Of a DNA stretch of 64,000 nucleotides, positions 11,613 through 23,470 are shown piece after piece. Made by a program: the position numbers and the translations under genes. The notes beneath the pieces are model-generated. The model was not told where the DNA came from. It saw only the letters and a list, made by a program, of their open reading frames with translations, and did not search any database. The stretch's first letter is position 1. Each line of letters opens with the position of its first letter. Origin of the DNA: Mactra quadrangularis (lineage: Eukaryota; Mollusca; Bivalvia; Venerida; Mactridae); assembly GCA_025267735.1 (NCBI GenBank), contig CM046294.1, forward strand, positions 5,924,001-5,988,000, in the 5' to 3' direction.

Positions 11613-14600
11613 ATCTTTCAGTACAATTTGTTTATTATTCCAGATGTAAAGCTCACCCATACATATATCCAATCAAGTATTAGGTTATGATAAAGGTGTG
11701 AAAGAATCCATCCTTATAATTTATTCGCAAAAACTTGATACCAAACTAACAGACGTATGAAATATTGATGTTTACGTTTAGTTGAATACTTATTCAATTC
11801 ATTTAATACCAACTGAAACTGTAAAACAATACAAGAACCGATTAACCTCGTCACAACGGTTACTTTTACATTATTATTAAATTTGTTGCTAATTCTGTTT
11901 CATTTATTTAAGATATTGATTTTATACTATCTGAGTAGTTATTTAGTAACTATTCAGTTGTCTTTCTATGCACTGTTTAATTGCCTCTTCAGGAAATTAA
12001 GAATATGTTAATCCACGAGCTTCTTCAAATATCCAAGTCTCGTAAAACTCTCATAAATATTTATTTTTACAAATGTCAGGAAAAAAATCTTGAAAAATAA
12101 GTTTTTTGACAAGTCCAAAAACGAAATCACTTTTAGACAAAACATGCTCCGCTACAATTTATATATTCTTATCTCAGGCAATAATAGCGTAGGGTAACAT
12201 CGTTTCTACAGACGATGTGGAACGCATTCATTAATAATAACACACTTATCTGCAAGCTGATATTCTATGAGAAGCGTTCACTTATATCTAACCAGTAAAT
12301 GGACTAATATCTATAATAAAAAAAATCATTATATTTAAAGCCCCATTATCAAAAGTCGAAATACTGTTCGTGACCTGTAAAGAAAATAGACATTTATCAA
12401 GTTCAAGCACCTCTAATGAACAAGATTTGTTTTCAATTAAATGCAAATATTGCTTAATTATGTCTTGTTATTTATTGTATTTCAAAGTTAAAGTTGGTCG
12501 AAACCGAAAGTAGAAATTGGTTGTCAATACTTAAAACAACTTAAAACAGTACTTTAGATTACAGTACGATTAAGATGCAGAAAACGGCTCCAAATAACAT
12601 AAATTAACTATTTTGAATCAGTTACATTAAAAATGAGCGAAAAATGAATATAATATGCTTTAATAAAAGTACCCCACTTTGTTTTAGAACTGGACACTTT
12701 GTCAGATTCAAATTTAGAAAGCATAGTGGTTTGAACATTTTATTGTGTCTCTAATGCGTGCTATATTTTGATAACAATGTTTGTTCAAGTCTAGTGTTGA
12801 TAAATATATCTTCATATAGTGGCTTTAATGTCAACGTATTATAAATGATAAATGATACACCCAGCAGATGTTATATCGCAATTCATATTATTTTATATAA
12901 AGACCTTGTTTTTTCTTTATAAACAGTATTGGCATTGTCACTGAGCAGAGCATTGTTAAACCAAAGAAACCAACAGGCAGATGGCTCAATAAAATATAAA
13001 TTATATATATTATTCTGAAAACTTTTATGTAAACATGCACTCAGGTCAGCTAAATCAAGTATAGAACAAAAATACTAAAATACCTCAGCTTGGTAGAAAA
13101 TTGAATTACACATAGTAACATTTATGAATAGCTATCACACGGCTGTCTAAAAAAGACACAATAGAGAATTTGCAACTTATGTTAAAACCGTCTATATAAT
13201 AAAAAAACATGAATATTTCATGGCCCCGAAATAAAACGTAAATCAAAAATGTAGAAATGTATGAGAGGTAGGACACACACTCAGGGATCGAGAGGTCTCC
13301 AGTATGAACCCCACTTGGGGCCCAGCAAATTTCCCTGAGCAAGAAAATTGCAAACATTTGTTCCACTTCATAAATGAAACAAAAGGTGGTAATAAATGCC
13401 AATTACATCACATTTATGATGCAAAAACAAAAATGAAAACTTAAAAATATGATAGCAAAAACTCGTTATTCAGAAGAGTTTACCAAACTGATACAAGAAA
13501 CGCACTAAGCATTGTTGGTAAAGTACATGAATGTGCCACAGCAGGTACAACTTGAGTGAATATTTGACATCAAATCATTACTTCAAAAAATACAAGCTTA
13601 TAATAACGTTCATAAAACACAAATGAAATCAATTTTATACAATAGAATTTATATCACGTACGACACAAACAAATAATGAAAAAAAGAATCAAATGACTAT
13701 CCCTCTTAGAACGAACAGTGTCAAAATAATTGTTACGGGTGGTTTAAACCAGGTTCTAGGGTCAACAAAATTCACACTTGCCAAAAAAGGTTCAAGTACA
13801 ATCAATAACAAATTATCTTGGTGAAGAAATCTTTTTTCCGCCCTTCCACTGACTATGTTGCGAGCAAAAACGCATTAAAACATTAAACTATTAGCATTAC
13901 CAATGACGAGTACTTGATGACATTACGAAGACCAGTGCGCCAGATGTTAAATCAGCAAAAACTGATACCATGTTGATATAGGTCAAGTAAGCAAGTACAA
14001 GAAACATAAAAAATATATACTTTATACTATGTTAAACATGAATGAGTCTTTTAAATAATATGATTCATTACAAGTTCATAATGAAGTTTGGTTTTAAAAT
14101 TAAGTCATTAGTTATACTAAATTCTTGGTAAACTTAAAAGGTATAACGAAGATTACTTGATATCATTGACCAAGTGTTAATACATGGTTGTAAGCCACAG
14201 TGACTATTTTTTATTGATATTCATTCAGGTAAATTTGTCCAACTTTTCAGCATGTGTAATAAGTTATGATGGTAAGATAAAAATCTAAATTAAACATCTG
14301 TATAGAATAAAATATATTAACATTAATTATTCTCATAAAGTAAAATCATATTAATAACACGTTACACAATTAAACACAATTTGCAATTACGATCAGACAA
14401 AATATCAGACTGTCTAATGTGATAAACTTGAAATATAAGATGTGAACCAGAGACATCTTTACCATGTGTTTTATATGAACATTTTTATGTCTTAGTATTT
14501 TAGTCAATTTCTTTAGTAACAAAGTGCTCACTCGACAGTGTGACTGATTTAGTTTTATTCGTTGGTATTTTATTCAATTTGTTTGGTTACGAAGAATTCT

Positions 14601-15404
14601 TTCGACAGACTGTTAAGAACCTACACACACGAGTAATTTACCGCTTTTGTTCATTAAGTATGTTCTACGGTTCTCGCATCACTCTCTCTACTTGATAATG
14701 TAATTCTATATATATAACAACAAATGCAAAGTTATGTTAGTTGTGCAAATTAAATACATTTTAGATTGGATTATATATTTACTCTGATATCACGAAAAGG
14801 TTAATTGACGAGTTATCATCAGTAGTCACTATAAACAAGTTCTAAATATCCGAGTATATAAACATGTAGATATTTCTAGCTAATTGAACTCTTTACTAAG
14901 AGATAAATAGTTAATTACTATATAGATAAGATTTATTTGATACTGGAAAGTATGGTAATAGTAAGTCGATCCTATCGTTCTATATCTACGGATATCGAAG
15001 ATACCTTTCTTCTAAATAATTGGTGTTATTAGCCAATCGTCTTAGCAAAATAACCATTCAGATCTCGGCCAATGGCCTTGATGTTAAAAAAAACTGAGTA
15101 AACATTGGTTATCTTGTTCGGTATAATGAAGCAATTTCCTTTACAGTTTTCTTGAAATCCATCAAACTGATTTTTCGATCATTTGTGATAGCTTACTAAT
15201 TATCTTGTATGTACGTTTATGAGCACTAATTGTTTCACTAAAGCTGCACAAACAAAATATTAGCATGTTTGTTTCGTCAAAAAAAAGTTGCCAATTGAGT
15301 GAGTATATTATTGACAAACATGTGGCAACATAATTAAACCTTAATGAGCGATAATTAGGCATTGATTAAATCCCTAACAAATAACAATTATTTAAATTAC
15401 GTCA
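11613..15404. other. Non-genic sequence upstream of exon B1
   Basis: Matches 48020-52195 with many small indels. No supported gene. Block 1 has about 120 extra bases at 13269-13390 beginning with a tRNA-like stretch (ggtctcc followed by a degenerate B-box and gaacccca, 13290-13310), possibly a short SINE fragment. Block 2 instead has a full SINE (49115-49427) whose empty site is at about 12740-12760. The 98-codon ORF at 13106-13402 spans the extra piece and is not conserved. A segment at 15120-15360 is well kept between blocks but shows no known domain. Confidence 0.55.
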
Positions 15405-15560
15405 CACTTATTATCATTATTACTTTCACAATCATCACCAGAATGTTTACTCAATTTATCTATATCATCATTATCACTTCCCTCACTCTTTCTTAAACTT
15501 CTACTCAAACTAGCATCATCAAGATCCTGTCACTCATCTTCATTTGAGTCCTAACACGTA
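15405..15560 (-). pseudogene. Broken acidic open segment (block 1 copy)
   Basis: Block-1 counterpart of 52199-52387. Read on the minus strand it gives the same Asp/Ser/Asn-rich composition (pieces such as SEGSDNDD and HSGDDCESNNDN) but an in-frame TGA at about 15529-15531 interrupts it, and the stop that ends the block-2 version has become a read-through. Compensating indels keep the frame in the middle, which suggests former coding. Family not recognised; possibly the acidic end of a transposon protein. Confidence 0.4.
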
Positions 15561-16700
15561 GTAAAAATTTAATGAAAACAAAGTTTGAGTACTTTGGGTC
15601 ACTTACCCATAAGTGCTTAATTAATCTAAGTTGTGACCAGAGCCAAATTCAAACACTTTTTTGTGTGCAACTTAAAGCTACACTACAAGCTAAATATGGA
15701 AAAGCTTGGGCTCACGGTTTCCAAGATAATTCTAGAAGAATTTTACATTTACCATTAGGAATTCCTTGTAATGAAAAAATGTTGTACTAATGAACAATTG
15801 AATGTGGTCCTAATAAGCGCCATAGGCTCCAGTTTTAACAAAATTGGCAATTGTCAACTCGATGATACTGCTTGCCAAATAAAAAAAGCTATACACCCAA
15901 AGCAACAACTAAAAAGTGTACCACTTTGGGACAGGGTCAATTATGACCCCATGGGGATAATTTATTAAATCTTAAAATGGACATCGTTTACGCATTATCT
16001 TACAATGTCAGCTATCTTACTTTACGTGGACGAAATTCCACCGTTATATTACCAAGCCTTTATGAAAATAATGGTCAAGGTTTTATAGTCACGTGATTTT
16101 CAGAATGTCAACAAACTCTGTAAAGGTAGAATCTTATTTGTACTAAGTAATTTATCTGTTTGATAATTTCTTACAATGAAATATTTCACATTCAGTATCA
16201 CAAATAACTCCTATTAAATATTAATGTATTTTATAGTACATATCAATTTGCCGCTGGTCTTATTTCTAAGTTCAGCAGGATATGATCGGAAGTAATTTTA
16301 GAAACACCAAGCTGTCTTCTTGATTTTTTCTATCTGATATAGATTTGTAACATAAGACAACAATAAAATGAGACAGAAAAACGGCATCAGCGAATCAAGG
16401 GAAACATTTTGGTTTCCTTTCTGATGAACACAACTTGTTAATGTTCCTCTGTTTTCAGAAATGTATAAAATATGTATTTCAGTCGTTGAATTTTAAAAAT
16501 GAGGAACGAGTGTTATTTAGGAAAGTTCGTCTTATGAATGTATGTTAATAGTTTTATCACGATATATTATATAAATGACAACGTTTTAATTTTACGGAGT
16601 TCTCTTTGTGGGTTTAACTTTTGGTTATAACTGATGGGTATCATCAAACTGACACATCGTTTAATGGTGGTAGGATACTCAAAGGGAAGTCAGTTGGCAA
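15561..16700. other. Conserved transposon-like segment, no intact gene
   Basis: Plus-strand frames here contain a protein-like run (residues ATLQAKYGKAWAHGFQD in the 72-codon ORF at 15572-15790) whose block-2 version is shifted and broken. The motif gggtcaattatgaccccatg at 15934-15953 resembles gaccccagggg near 28370 and occurs in block 2 at 52720-52740. I read this as remnants of a mobile element older than the duplication. Confidence 0.4.
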
Positions 16701-16703
16701 TTA

Positions 16704-16775
16704 TAAACCACACAATTCTCTTAAGTTCTACTTTGTGCTTTGTGTCGGCGTAAGGTCAGCAGAATCAAATGGTAT
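16704..16775 (-). pseudogene. Degraded globin first exon (F1)
   Basis: Aligned on the plus strand with the intact exons, it keeps aaccacac, ctctta, a shortened gtttaac-like stretch and gtgtcggcgtaaggtcagcagaat, corresponding to the Trp43 to Pro24 part of exon B. The frame is lost, the donor and the Met-Gly start are gone. The better preserved twin is at 53490-53575. Both lie just left of the 154/155-codon ORF, so decay started before the block duplication. Confidence 0.6.
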
Positions 16776-16849
16776 AATGTTGTCGTTTTTTTCTTATTTA
16801 ACCGTAAAATAGTTTGACAACGGTCTAAATTTAAGACAATACAATACTA

Positions 16850-17314
16850 ATGCTCGATTATAGGGCAATGAAGTGCGTTTTTTATATCGGCTCATTCGGT
16901 GTCGATGTTATCCCCACCTCGACAAAAATCGTTTCAGTGCGTTTGTATCTTCCTGTCGTTATTTCTCTCTCTAATTTAATGAAGTATGATCACGTGATTA
17001 TAGATCCCGATAAATATGTTAGGGAAAAGGTTCAACTGATTTCCTCTTTATTATCCTCACAAATTGAATTCCAGTCGTTAAAATTATATTATACATATCT
17101 GCATGGATTTACTAAGAAATCCCCACTCTCTAATATCGTTCACTTACATTGTACGACTAAACGTGTTTGTAACAAGACAAATATTTACCAACAGTATCGA
17201 CAACTTCATCTTTGTGGGAAAACTCATTATCGTGTCTCTGTGGTTTTGAAACTTTACGACAAAACCAAACAATGCGATCATTTACTAGGAGGTTTTATTA
17301 ATTTGTATTGCTAG
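16850..17314 (+). CDS. Unrecognised 154-codon ORF, block 1 copy
   Basis: Single open frame from ATG to TAG, unusually long for this DNA. Its partner at 53620-54087 has 155 codons and the same start and stop. The last two thirds align without gaps (shared pieces include YDHVIIDPDKYVREKVQL and TTKRVCNKTNIYQQ); the first 50 codons differ by frame-shifting indels that cancel. The product is Cys/His/Lys-containing, with no signal peptide or clear membrane segment, and I do not recognise a family. Changes between copies are mostly amino-acid changing, which does not favour strong selection. It lies on the opposite strand, directly upstream of degraded globin exon F1. It may be a transposon remnant or chance ORF; real function is unproven. 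Confidence 0.35.
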   Translation: MLDYRAMKCVFYIGSFGVDVIPTSTKIVSVRLYLPVVISLSNLMKYDHVIIDPDKYVREKVQLISSLLSSQIEFQSLKLYYTYLHGFTKKSPLSNIVHLHCTTKRVCNKTNIYQQYRQLHLCGKTHYRVSVVLKLYDKTKQCDHLLGGFINLYC

Positions 17315-18024
17315 GACACATATAAGATACATAACACGAGACGACAATAAAACATGCGTTACAAACGTGATATCCACCAGAAAGAACAGAAATAGCTGTA
17401 TTTATTAATTTATCAAACACCAAAGATAATCTAATAGTAAAAATAAATAAGGATTTCTGTAATTTAATTTATCGACAAATGATCTTTATAAACTACAAAT
17501 ATTATGCTAATATTCTGGAATTTTACATAATTTGTAATTTAGATTAGATAAATAATTTAATGTTTTATACGACAATCTTTATTTGCAAGAACGACGAGTG
17601 TGAACGAATGTATAACCAGTAGTAGAACAACATTCGTGATAATTATTAGTCGAAAAAAGTTAAGCCAAACGTGAATAGTTTGATGATATATCGAGAAATA
17701 CGTCTAAAGGGAATGACTTCTTTTTTACGTATTTATCAATTTCTAAAGCCAATCAGACTTAAAAACTGAATGTTAGAAGAATAATACATGCTAACAAAAA
17801 TGATTTCAATACAATATACTTTTACCAGGGTTGTGGAACTAAATTTTCCATCTTGTCCATGGATAAGCTATATCTAAAAGTAAACTTGTCCGCAAGCACA
17901 ATGCACGTTCCACAATTCCATACTTCTGCTTTTACAAATGTATAAGTTTACCTTTACAAAATGTTGAACATTTTACATGGATTTGTTCATTACATAGTTT
18001 GCGTTTTGCAAAACTATTTATTTA
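17315..18024. other. Non-genic spacer
   Basis: Matches 54090-54819 closely. No coding or RNA signal seen. Confidence 0.5.
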
Positions 18025-18339
18025 GCCGCCCGGCTAACTCAGTTAGTAGCACGCAAGTCTACTGATCGAGGGGTCGTGGATTCGATTCCCGGGCGGGGCA
18101 TACTTTCGTAGAGCTTGGTCATGAAATTATTTCTACGACGGTTCTCCCTCCTTCTATCAATGATTTTTAATAAAGTGGGCCAATTGTCAATCTCTGACGT
18201 AAGTATGCGCTTAGTAGTTGGTTAACAGTTAAACCCAGAGATTTAGCCTTTCCAGGAAGAGTAAGTAGGTTGACTGACCGCCGTTATATGACCTATACAA
18301 TAGGTTGCTACGGTGTTAAACCCAACAAACAACAAACAA
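18025..18339 (+). mobile_element. tRNA-derived SINE, full length
   Basis: Starts with a tRNA-like head of about 75 bases: A box ggctaactcagttagtagc, B box gtggattcgattcccgg, and an acceptor-like pairing between gccgcccg at the start and gggcggggc at about 18090-18098. A unique body follows, then a conserved 3' region (ccgccgttatatgacc) and a tail of caacaaac repeats. Flanks carry an imperfect target repeat (gcaaaactatttatt before, gcaaaacttttt after). The block-2 partner at 54820-55072 has lost the B box. The shared 3' core suggests the MetaSINE group known from molluscs, which I cannot confirm here. Confidence 0.88.
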
Positions 18340-21027
18340 GTGAAGCAAAACTTTTTGATAAATACAGTCTTATGGGAGTAATCACTTCTCTTTCGTATGA
18401 AAGAAAAGCATTTGCAAATAGGTCCATAAAGAGTCTGGATTGACGTAGTTTCAAAGAAGTGAAGACATGAAAAATGAGATTCTGTTTAAATGATAAAATC
18501 CATTGATCAAAAAATGTAGAGTAGTTTTGGTTAATGTTCCATTAGTCAAATGTTGTATTAATGGTATTCCTATAAATATTTCTTTTGGTAACAATAACCT
18601 TGCAAATTCATTCTTTAATGCGGAACTTAACCAATTATAGAAAACTGTAAAACAAGTTTAAATTCCTTCGGGTTGTAGTAGCCATCCTTATTAACAACAA
18701 TAAAAAAGAATAATTCCAGTGATGATTGATATGTAGAACCGATGTGGAAAGGAAAACAACTATAATCAAAGAGAGATCACTTAATGGGCTTATTCCTAGA
18801 GATACTACAATTATGAGATAAAATTATCTACATCACTGAGCACCTACATGTATGTATTTAAGTGATATTCTTGCAAAAGCAATATGACCGCCAAGTACAA
18901 TAGTTTTGAAATGCTATTCGTATGTAATATCAATATTTGTGCATAGTATATAATTGTTTAGTTTGTACAGCGAAACAATAATCTTATATTATGGTAAGAC
19001 AAGCAAATATTGATGCCAACCATCGGAAGTGCTAACTGATCATGACATGATATCAAGAATGTGCCGAGACATGCAAAACCTTTGTAACGGAGTAAGAGTA
19101 TGTTAACTTAATGTTTTATACAGTATAACGAAACGTCTCACGACAATAGTTTAGTTAAAACACGTATCACAGAGTTTACAACAATTCGACAATTTGCTTT
19201 TGCTTTAGCGACAAAAATTTAATTGGGGAAAAAACTTAATTTCTGTCTTCTTATTTAAAATTTCAACAATTGAAGCAATATGTTCCCCTGCATTTTCATA
19301 ATGATACTTTAGGGAAGTGGAAAATACATTCGTATTGAGGAGGGGCATTGGGCCCAATTTCGGTCCCAAAATGACATAAAACCATTGTAAAGCCAATTAT
19401 TATATGCCACATTAAAGAGGGATCGTATTTCTACTAGGACAATAATACAAACATGATTTTCACACAAAAATAACACGTCGTTCTACATTGTGTACGTATC
19501 ACCTATTAAATCTTTAAAAAGTGCCAAGAAAAAGTAAAATCAATAAAATACTTATAGCATTGTATACTATAGCAACATGCAGATACTTATCGATCAATGA
19601 TCCATTAGTTAAGTATTTATTGATAGAATTTAATTAGTAAATCGTTCAATTATTATTATTATATGATATCAGGAACTATTACTGGCGTGTAAAACCTGAG
19701 AATGAGATACATTTAACAAACCAGAGAATTTAGATTTCAGGTTTATAAAATCAAAGTATTGAAATACAGAATTATATACAGTGTATATGATTACTTCTTA
19801 GTAAGATTCAAGTACGAATCGAACTGGGCAAAAATGCATTTTATTGCCATACGCAATCTTGAAGTACAGTTTTCCCCTGTACACTTTGCATAGAAATTCT
19901 GTAGGTTTATTAGCTAGTGTAGTTAAATATGATAAATATGGTACACTACTGTAAACCAATTTAAACGTCAAATTATACAATGAATGACCGCAGTATCATT
20001 ACATAAAACAGCTACACACACAATCAATATATTTGACTACGCCCCTTCCACACGCTTATAAATATAAGTAAACAGCTGTCACTGATTGAGTCAGATGACG
20101 GAACTAATTTTATCGCCCAGAAATTGACTGCGTAGTTAATAAGAGATACATAAATCCCTCCACAGGTTAAACTGGACAGGCATTTTCGCCGATAGTTGTC
20201 GATTTGTGGTATCAATTAATCTTTTTAAGAATTACTTAATTATAAAGCGTATTTCGCCGTGACTTCGCTAACTTTTATATCTGAGTTTAAATTACATGAT
20301 TATCACAATTTACATATTGCTGCTCTAAAATATTTCATTATTCCAAATCAAACAATTTGCTTATTATCATAATGTAGTATGACACTGAATTTGATAATAC
20401 GATGTGTATCTTTATTACTTAGTTATAATATTATGTCACTTTGTATAAAATTTGTTTATGCCTTAAGGACACAGAAACAGTCTATGTGAGTGTCATTTTC
20501 ATAATTAGTTCTCTTTCACTTAATTGTTTCATTTTGTTATCTAGCAAATAATAATGCTACGATCAAATCCTATTATAGACTTTTGAAAGTATATCATCAA
20601 TTATAAAGCATGGTGAACATTTACAAGATACTACAAGTAATGATGACCAGTAGCGCTTTTCACAACAAAAAATACGATAAATCATCGAACGTCAAAAGCG
20701 AGAATCATTGATAATACGGTCATAATTTGGCCAATCAATTCTAAATATTTTTGAATTACGTAGAATATTGTATACCCTTTTAATATCATGTCAAAGTTAT
20801 GTTCATTATCCTTCTGACTTCAAAATGCAAATTTATGAAAATGACTTACAATAACTGTTTTCGTAAGAATTTTTGTGAAAAGGTGCACAGATTAGTGTAT
20901 GTTTTGCCACGTATAGAACATCTGACACGTAAAACATATTAAATTTAATAACAAAACATTGAAACTACAATAGTAATAATGGCTTTTGCTTTATCTATAC
21001 AATTGCAATATCTTAACAAAAACTTAC
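18340..21027. other. Sequence between SINE and exon C1
   Basis: No gene supported. Most of it matches 55073-57559, but 19745-20230 and 56500-56790 do not match each other, marking a replacement or paired deletions. The part next to exon C1 (20640-21027) is its intron 1 and includes the block shared with unit A. Confidence 0.5.
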
Positions 21028-21206
21028 TTGACGAACGTAATAGCACCAACTTTTTGAATATCATCCTTCAGCAATAACCACATTTCTCTTAATAACTTAA
21101 TTTCAAGATTACTCAATGTCGGTGAAGGGTCTGTCGGATCGAAGGTAGAACGAAGACTTCCTCTTTTATTATTCAGTTTTTTAAATTTAGCACTTAAATT
21201 ACCCAT
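21028..21206 (-). CDS. Globin family, first coding exon (C1)
   Basis: 59 codons plus AA, donor GTAAGT, phase 2 as in the rest of the family. Starts MGNLSAKF; position 6 is Ala here while C2 has Thr, so the myristoylation motif is slightly weaker. Leader with STFDPTDPSPTLSN, helix A IKLLREMW (Trp43), helix B DDIQKVGAITFVK. Differs from C2 at five residues (6, 10, 25, 34, 48), in contrast with the A and B pairs, which are identical at protein level. A TATA-like box and two CCAAT-type boxes lie about 240 bases upstream. Haem-binding exons were not located between here and exon B1. Confidence 0.85.
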
Positions 21207-21443
21207 TGCTTTATCTTAACTTTTATTGATTTCACAACCTAAACTACTAAAATAAGATAATTCCTAAATGCATTTTACTGACGCTATATTCAATCAAAAC
21301 AATCGTTTTACATCACAAACTATATATAAGTAAAATGTGCAACATTTTTCTGTATCAAACAGTAAGTTTGTCTAAATACAAGTATCACACTTTCGTAACG
21401 CTCGATCTAAACGTTGCATGTCGTGCCAAGCAGACACGCAAGC

Positions 21444-21478
21444 TTATATAAATCCAATAAGTTCAGAGGTTACCCAAT
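21444..21478 (-). promoter_or_regulatory. Candidate promoter of exon C1: TATA and CCAAT-type boxes
   Basis: Read on the minus strand: ATTGG (21474-21478), ATTGG (21454-21458), then ATTTATATAA (21444-21453). ATTGG is the reverse of CCAAT, an NF-Y type site. The same three boxes, same spacing, occur at 57974-58008, 236 bases above exon C2, although the surrounding sequence has changed more. Confidence 0.5.
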
Positions 21479-22602
21479 CGGTATCTAGTTCAACTTTAAT
21501 TCCATAATTCACTTATAATGTAAAACTCTGGCAATTTATGTTGGACTTATTGAACATTTTAGAACAGCAAGATGTTAATTTACACTGACATTTATATTTT
21601 GTCTTATCTCTCATAAAATGAGCACTTATGTAACAACTTAGTTATCAGGATGGATATAAAACGTAACATGGAAATGAAAAAGTGTAAGCAATGAAATTTG
21701 AAATATTAACCACCAGTTTTTCTTTTGTCTATCAACGGAGTTGGAAACTTCTTATTCAGCATGCTACGGTTCAAAATATTCTATTATGTGTAGATTCGTT
21801 GTTCGACTATGGTTATTCGAATGCATCACATAAATATATTGTATGCTTCGTGGAAATCTTACAATTGTCAATGTCAAACCGAATTGTTTATTGACAAATA
21901 ATAAACCAAAATATGATTTTATTTTTAGTTGCAATTTAATAATAGTATTAATAAAACAAAACTATGTTAGCAGTTCATTTATTTTTTGTTTTACATCAAT
22001 AGTTCAGACAACAATTATAATATTATCATTATCATCATTGCTGGTCTACATCAACAAAGCATTGTATCAGTTACATGTATGGAATAGTTATTTGAATAAG
22101 AGTATGTGTCACATCGTCGACAAATATGGCCGTGAAAAATGTGATTATTAAAAGAAATAGTCTACCATTAAAGTTGAATTAAATAAGAAGTAGTTTTGGC
22201 AAGAAATAATAGAACCAATTGCCTATCGTAATCTATCAACCAACTTGTTGTATGTATATATTTATGAAATCAAAGCTATGTACTATGTACACGTTTATCA
22301 AATACAATTGTGTTTTGTTCTATTCATGTATTGTATAATTAAGAAAACATCGTCTTGTCAAGAACACCTCACGCAAACGTTCTAAAAGTACATTACATTA
22401 CTAGTTAAGTGGTGTACGTGTTATGCGAGTATAAGCTACGTTATGTAATAAATTGTTAAAGAAATGAGATAGTTAATGCCATAACGACGCAGTAGAAGAA
22501 TGTTTGATAAGCCAATGATCGATTATAACTAAAGTTTGTTGGTTTCAACTTGCGCCACCTTCTTTCAGTACATGTTTTACTATGTATTATTGACTATTGT
22601 AA
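21479..22602. other. Upstream region of exon C1 to the end of block 1
   Basis: Matches 58009-58475 and 60227-61190; block 2 has a DNA transposon between these (empty site TA at about 21934-21935). The 67- and 102-codon plus-strand ORFs at 21691-22151 are broken in block 2 and are treated as chance. Homology with block 2 ends near 22550. Confidence 0.55.
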
Positions 22603-22682
22603 GCTGGGATAAGCAAATGTGATTATAAATGATTTCACTAAAACGTTAAGTTTGAAAAAGGAATAAATTTGCTTATCCCAGC
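22603..22682. repeat. Perfect 16-bp inverted repeat around a 48-base loop
   Basis: Left arm gctgggataagcaaat (22603-22618) is the exact reverse complement of the right arm (22667-22682). The 80-base unit could be a tiny MITE or a hairpin. It lies about 50 bases past the right end of block-1 homology. Confidence 0.8.
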
Positions 22683-23229
22683 AAATCCCAGTAATTTCAT
22701 TTCTATTAGAAAACTTTACTAATTTCAAAAAGCTAAGTTAAGTTCATTTAATCATAAACTAATTTTGCATTTTCTAAAAAAATCAATTGAGTACAATATA
22801 AATTGTAAATGTGAGAAGGAACTTTTGGATGGCGGTGTATATTCTTTATTACAGATGCATTTAAAACGTGTTGCAAAAATTTTACTACGTGCATAAAACA
22901 CAATAAACGAATCGCATCTGGAGTGTGATAAACTGCTTGTTTTAAGTAAGTCAGTGTCTTTAATTGTAATATCATGTTTTAATCTAGTTAAAACGTTAAA
23001 TCCACATGGTACTAACAATTATAATACTTAATTTTATCATTTCGAGACAGTTACGTGCTTCTGGGAAATAAACGTGTATTTTTGTTTGAAGAGGAAACAT
23101 AGGTCTTTAGCTTCACAAAAACTTTGTTAGACAATTACAATAATAATTTAAACTCAGACTTATAACAAAAAATATTTTCGAACTAATGCTAAATTTCCAC
23201 GAGGTAATTTGCTGTGCATTTTGTATTCG
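22683..23229. other. Single-copy spacer
   Basis: Two overlapping minus-strand ORFs (75 and 88 codons, 22748-23018) in different frames show no recognisable domain and lack a partner; I treat them as chance. Confidence 0.4.
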
Positions 23230-23470
23230 AATTCAAAAATCAATGCCGAAGCAGTGATTGCGAAAAAAATTCTGACATTCAAAAATCAATGTCGAAAGAG
23301 CGATATCGAAAAATCTACTGACGTTCAAAAATCTATGTTGAAAGAGTGATATCAAAAACTCTACTGACATTAAAAAATCAATGCAGAAAGAGTAATGTCG
23401 AAAACATCTACTGACATTCAAAAATCAATGCCAAATAGGTGATTTCGAGAATTCTGACATTCAAAAATAT
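23230..23470. repeat. 46-bp minisatellite (about 5 units)
   Basis: Direct repeats with ctgacattcaaaaatcaatg at the head of each unit, starting at 23272, 23318, 23364, 23411 and 23454 (spacing 43-47). The 62-codon minus-strand ORF here is a by-product of the repeat. Confidence 0.9.

Larger units (their letters stand above)
1..22550. repeat. Segmental duplication, block 1
   Basis: Left copy of a large direct duplication whose partner is about 31753-61190. Order is the same in both: 32-bp minisatellite, exon A, exon B, acidic relic, degraded exon F, 154/155-codon ORF, SINE, exon C. The first 5.3 kb match with only scattered base changes; the right part has more substitutions and indels. The left end is not visible because homology already begins at the first base of the window. 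The right end of homology is near 22550, after which blocks 1 and 2 differ completely. Seen directly by comparing the two stretches. Confidence 0.95.

Noticed and set aside
13106..13402. 98-codon minus-strand ORF
   Set aside because: Depends on a 120-base piece found only in block 1; no counterpart in block 2.
15162..15362. Conserved minus-strand ORF with an acceptor-like TTTGTGCAG, considered as a last exon
   Set aside because: The short frame is kept in block 2 (FSETISAYKRAYK) but shows no helix G/H globin pattern and no other domain; too little to call.
18025..18100. A genuine tRNA gene
   Set aside because: The tRNA-like head is imperfect, continues into a SINE body and tail, and occurs several times.
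22748..23018. Two overlapping minus-strand ORFs of 75 and 88 codons
   Set aside because: They are in different frames of the same strand and neither shows a domain.
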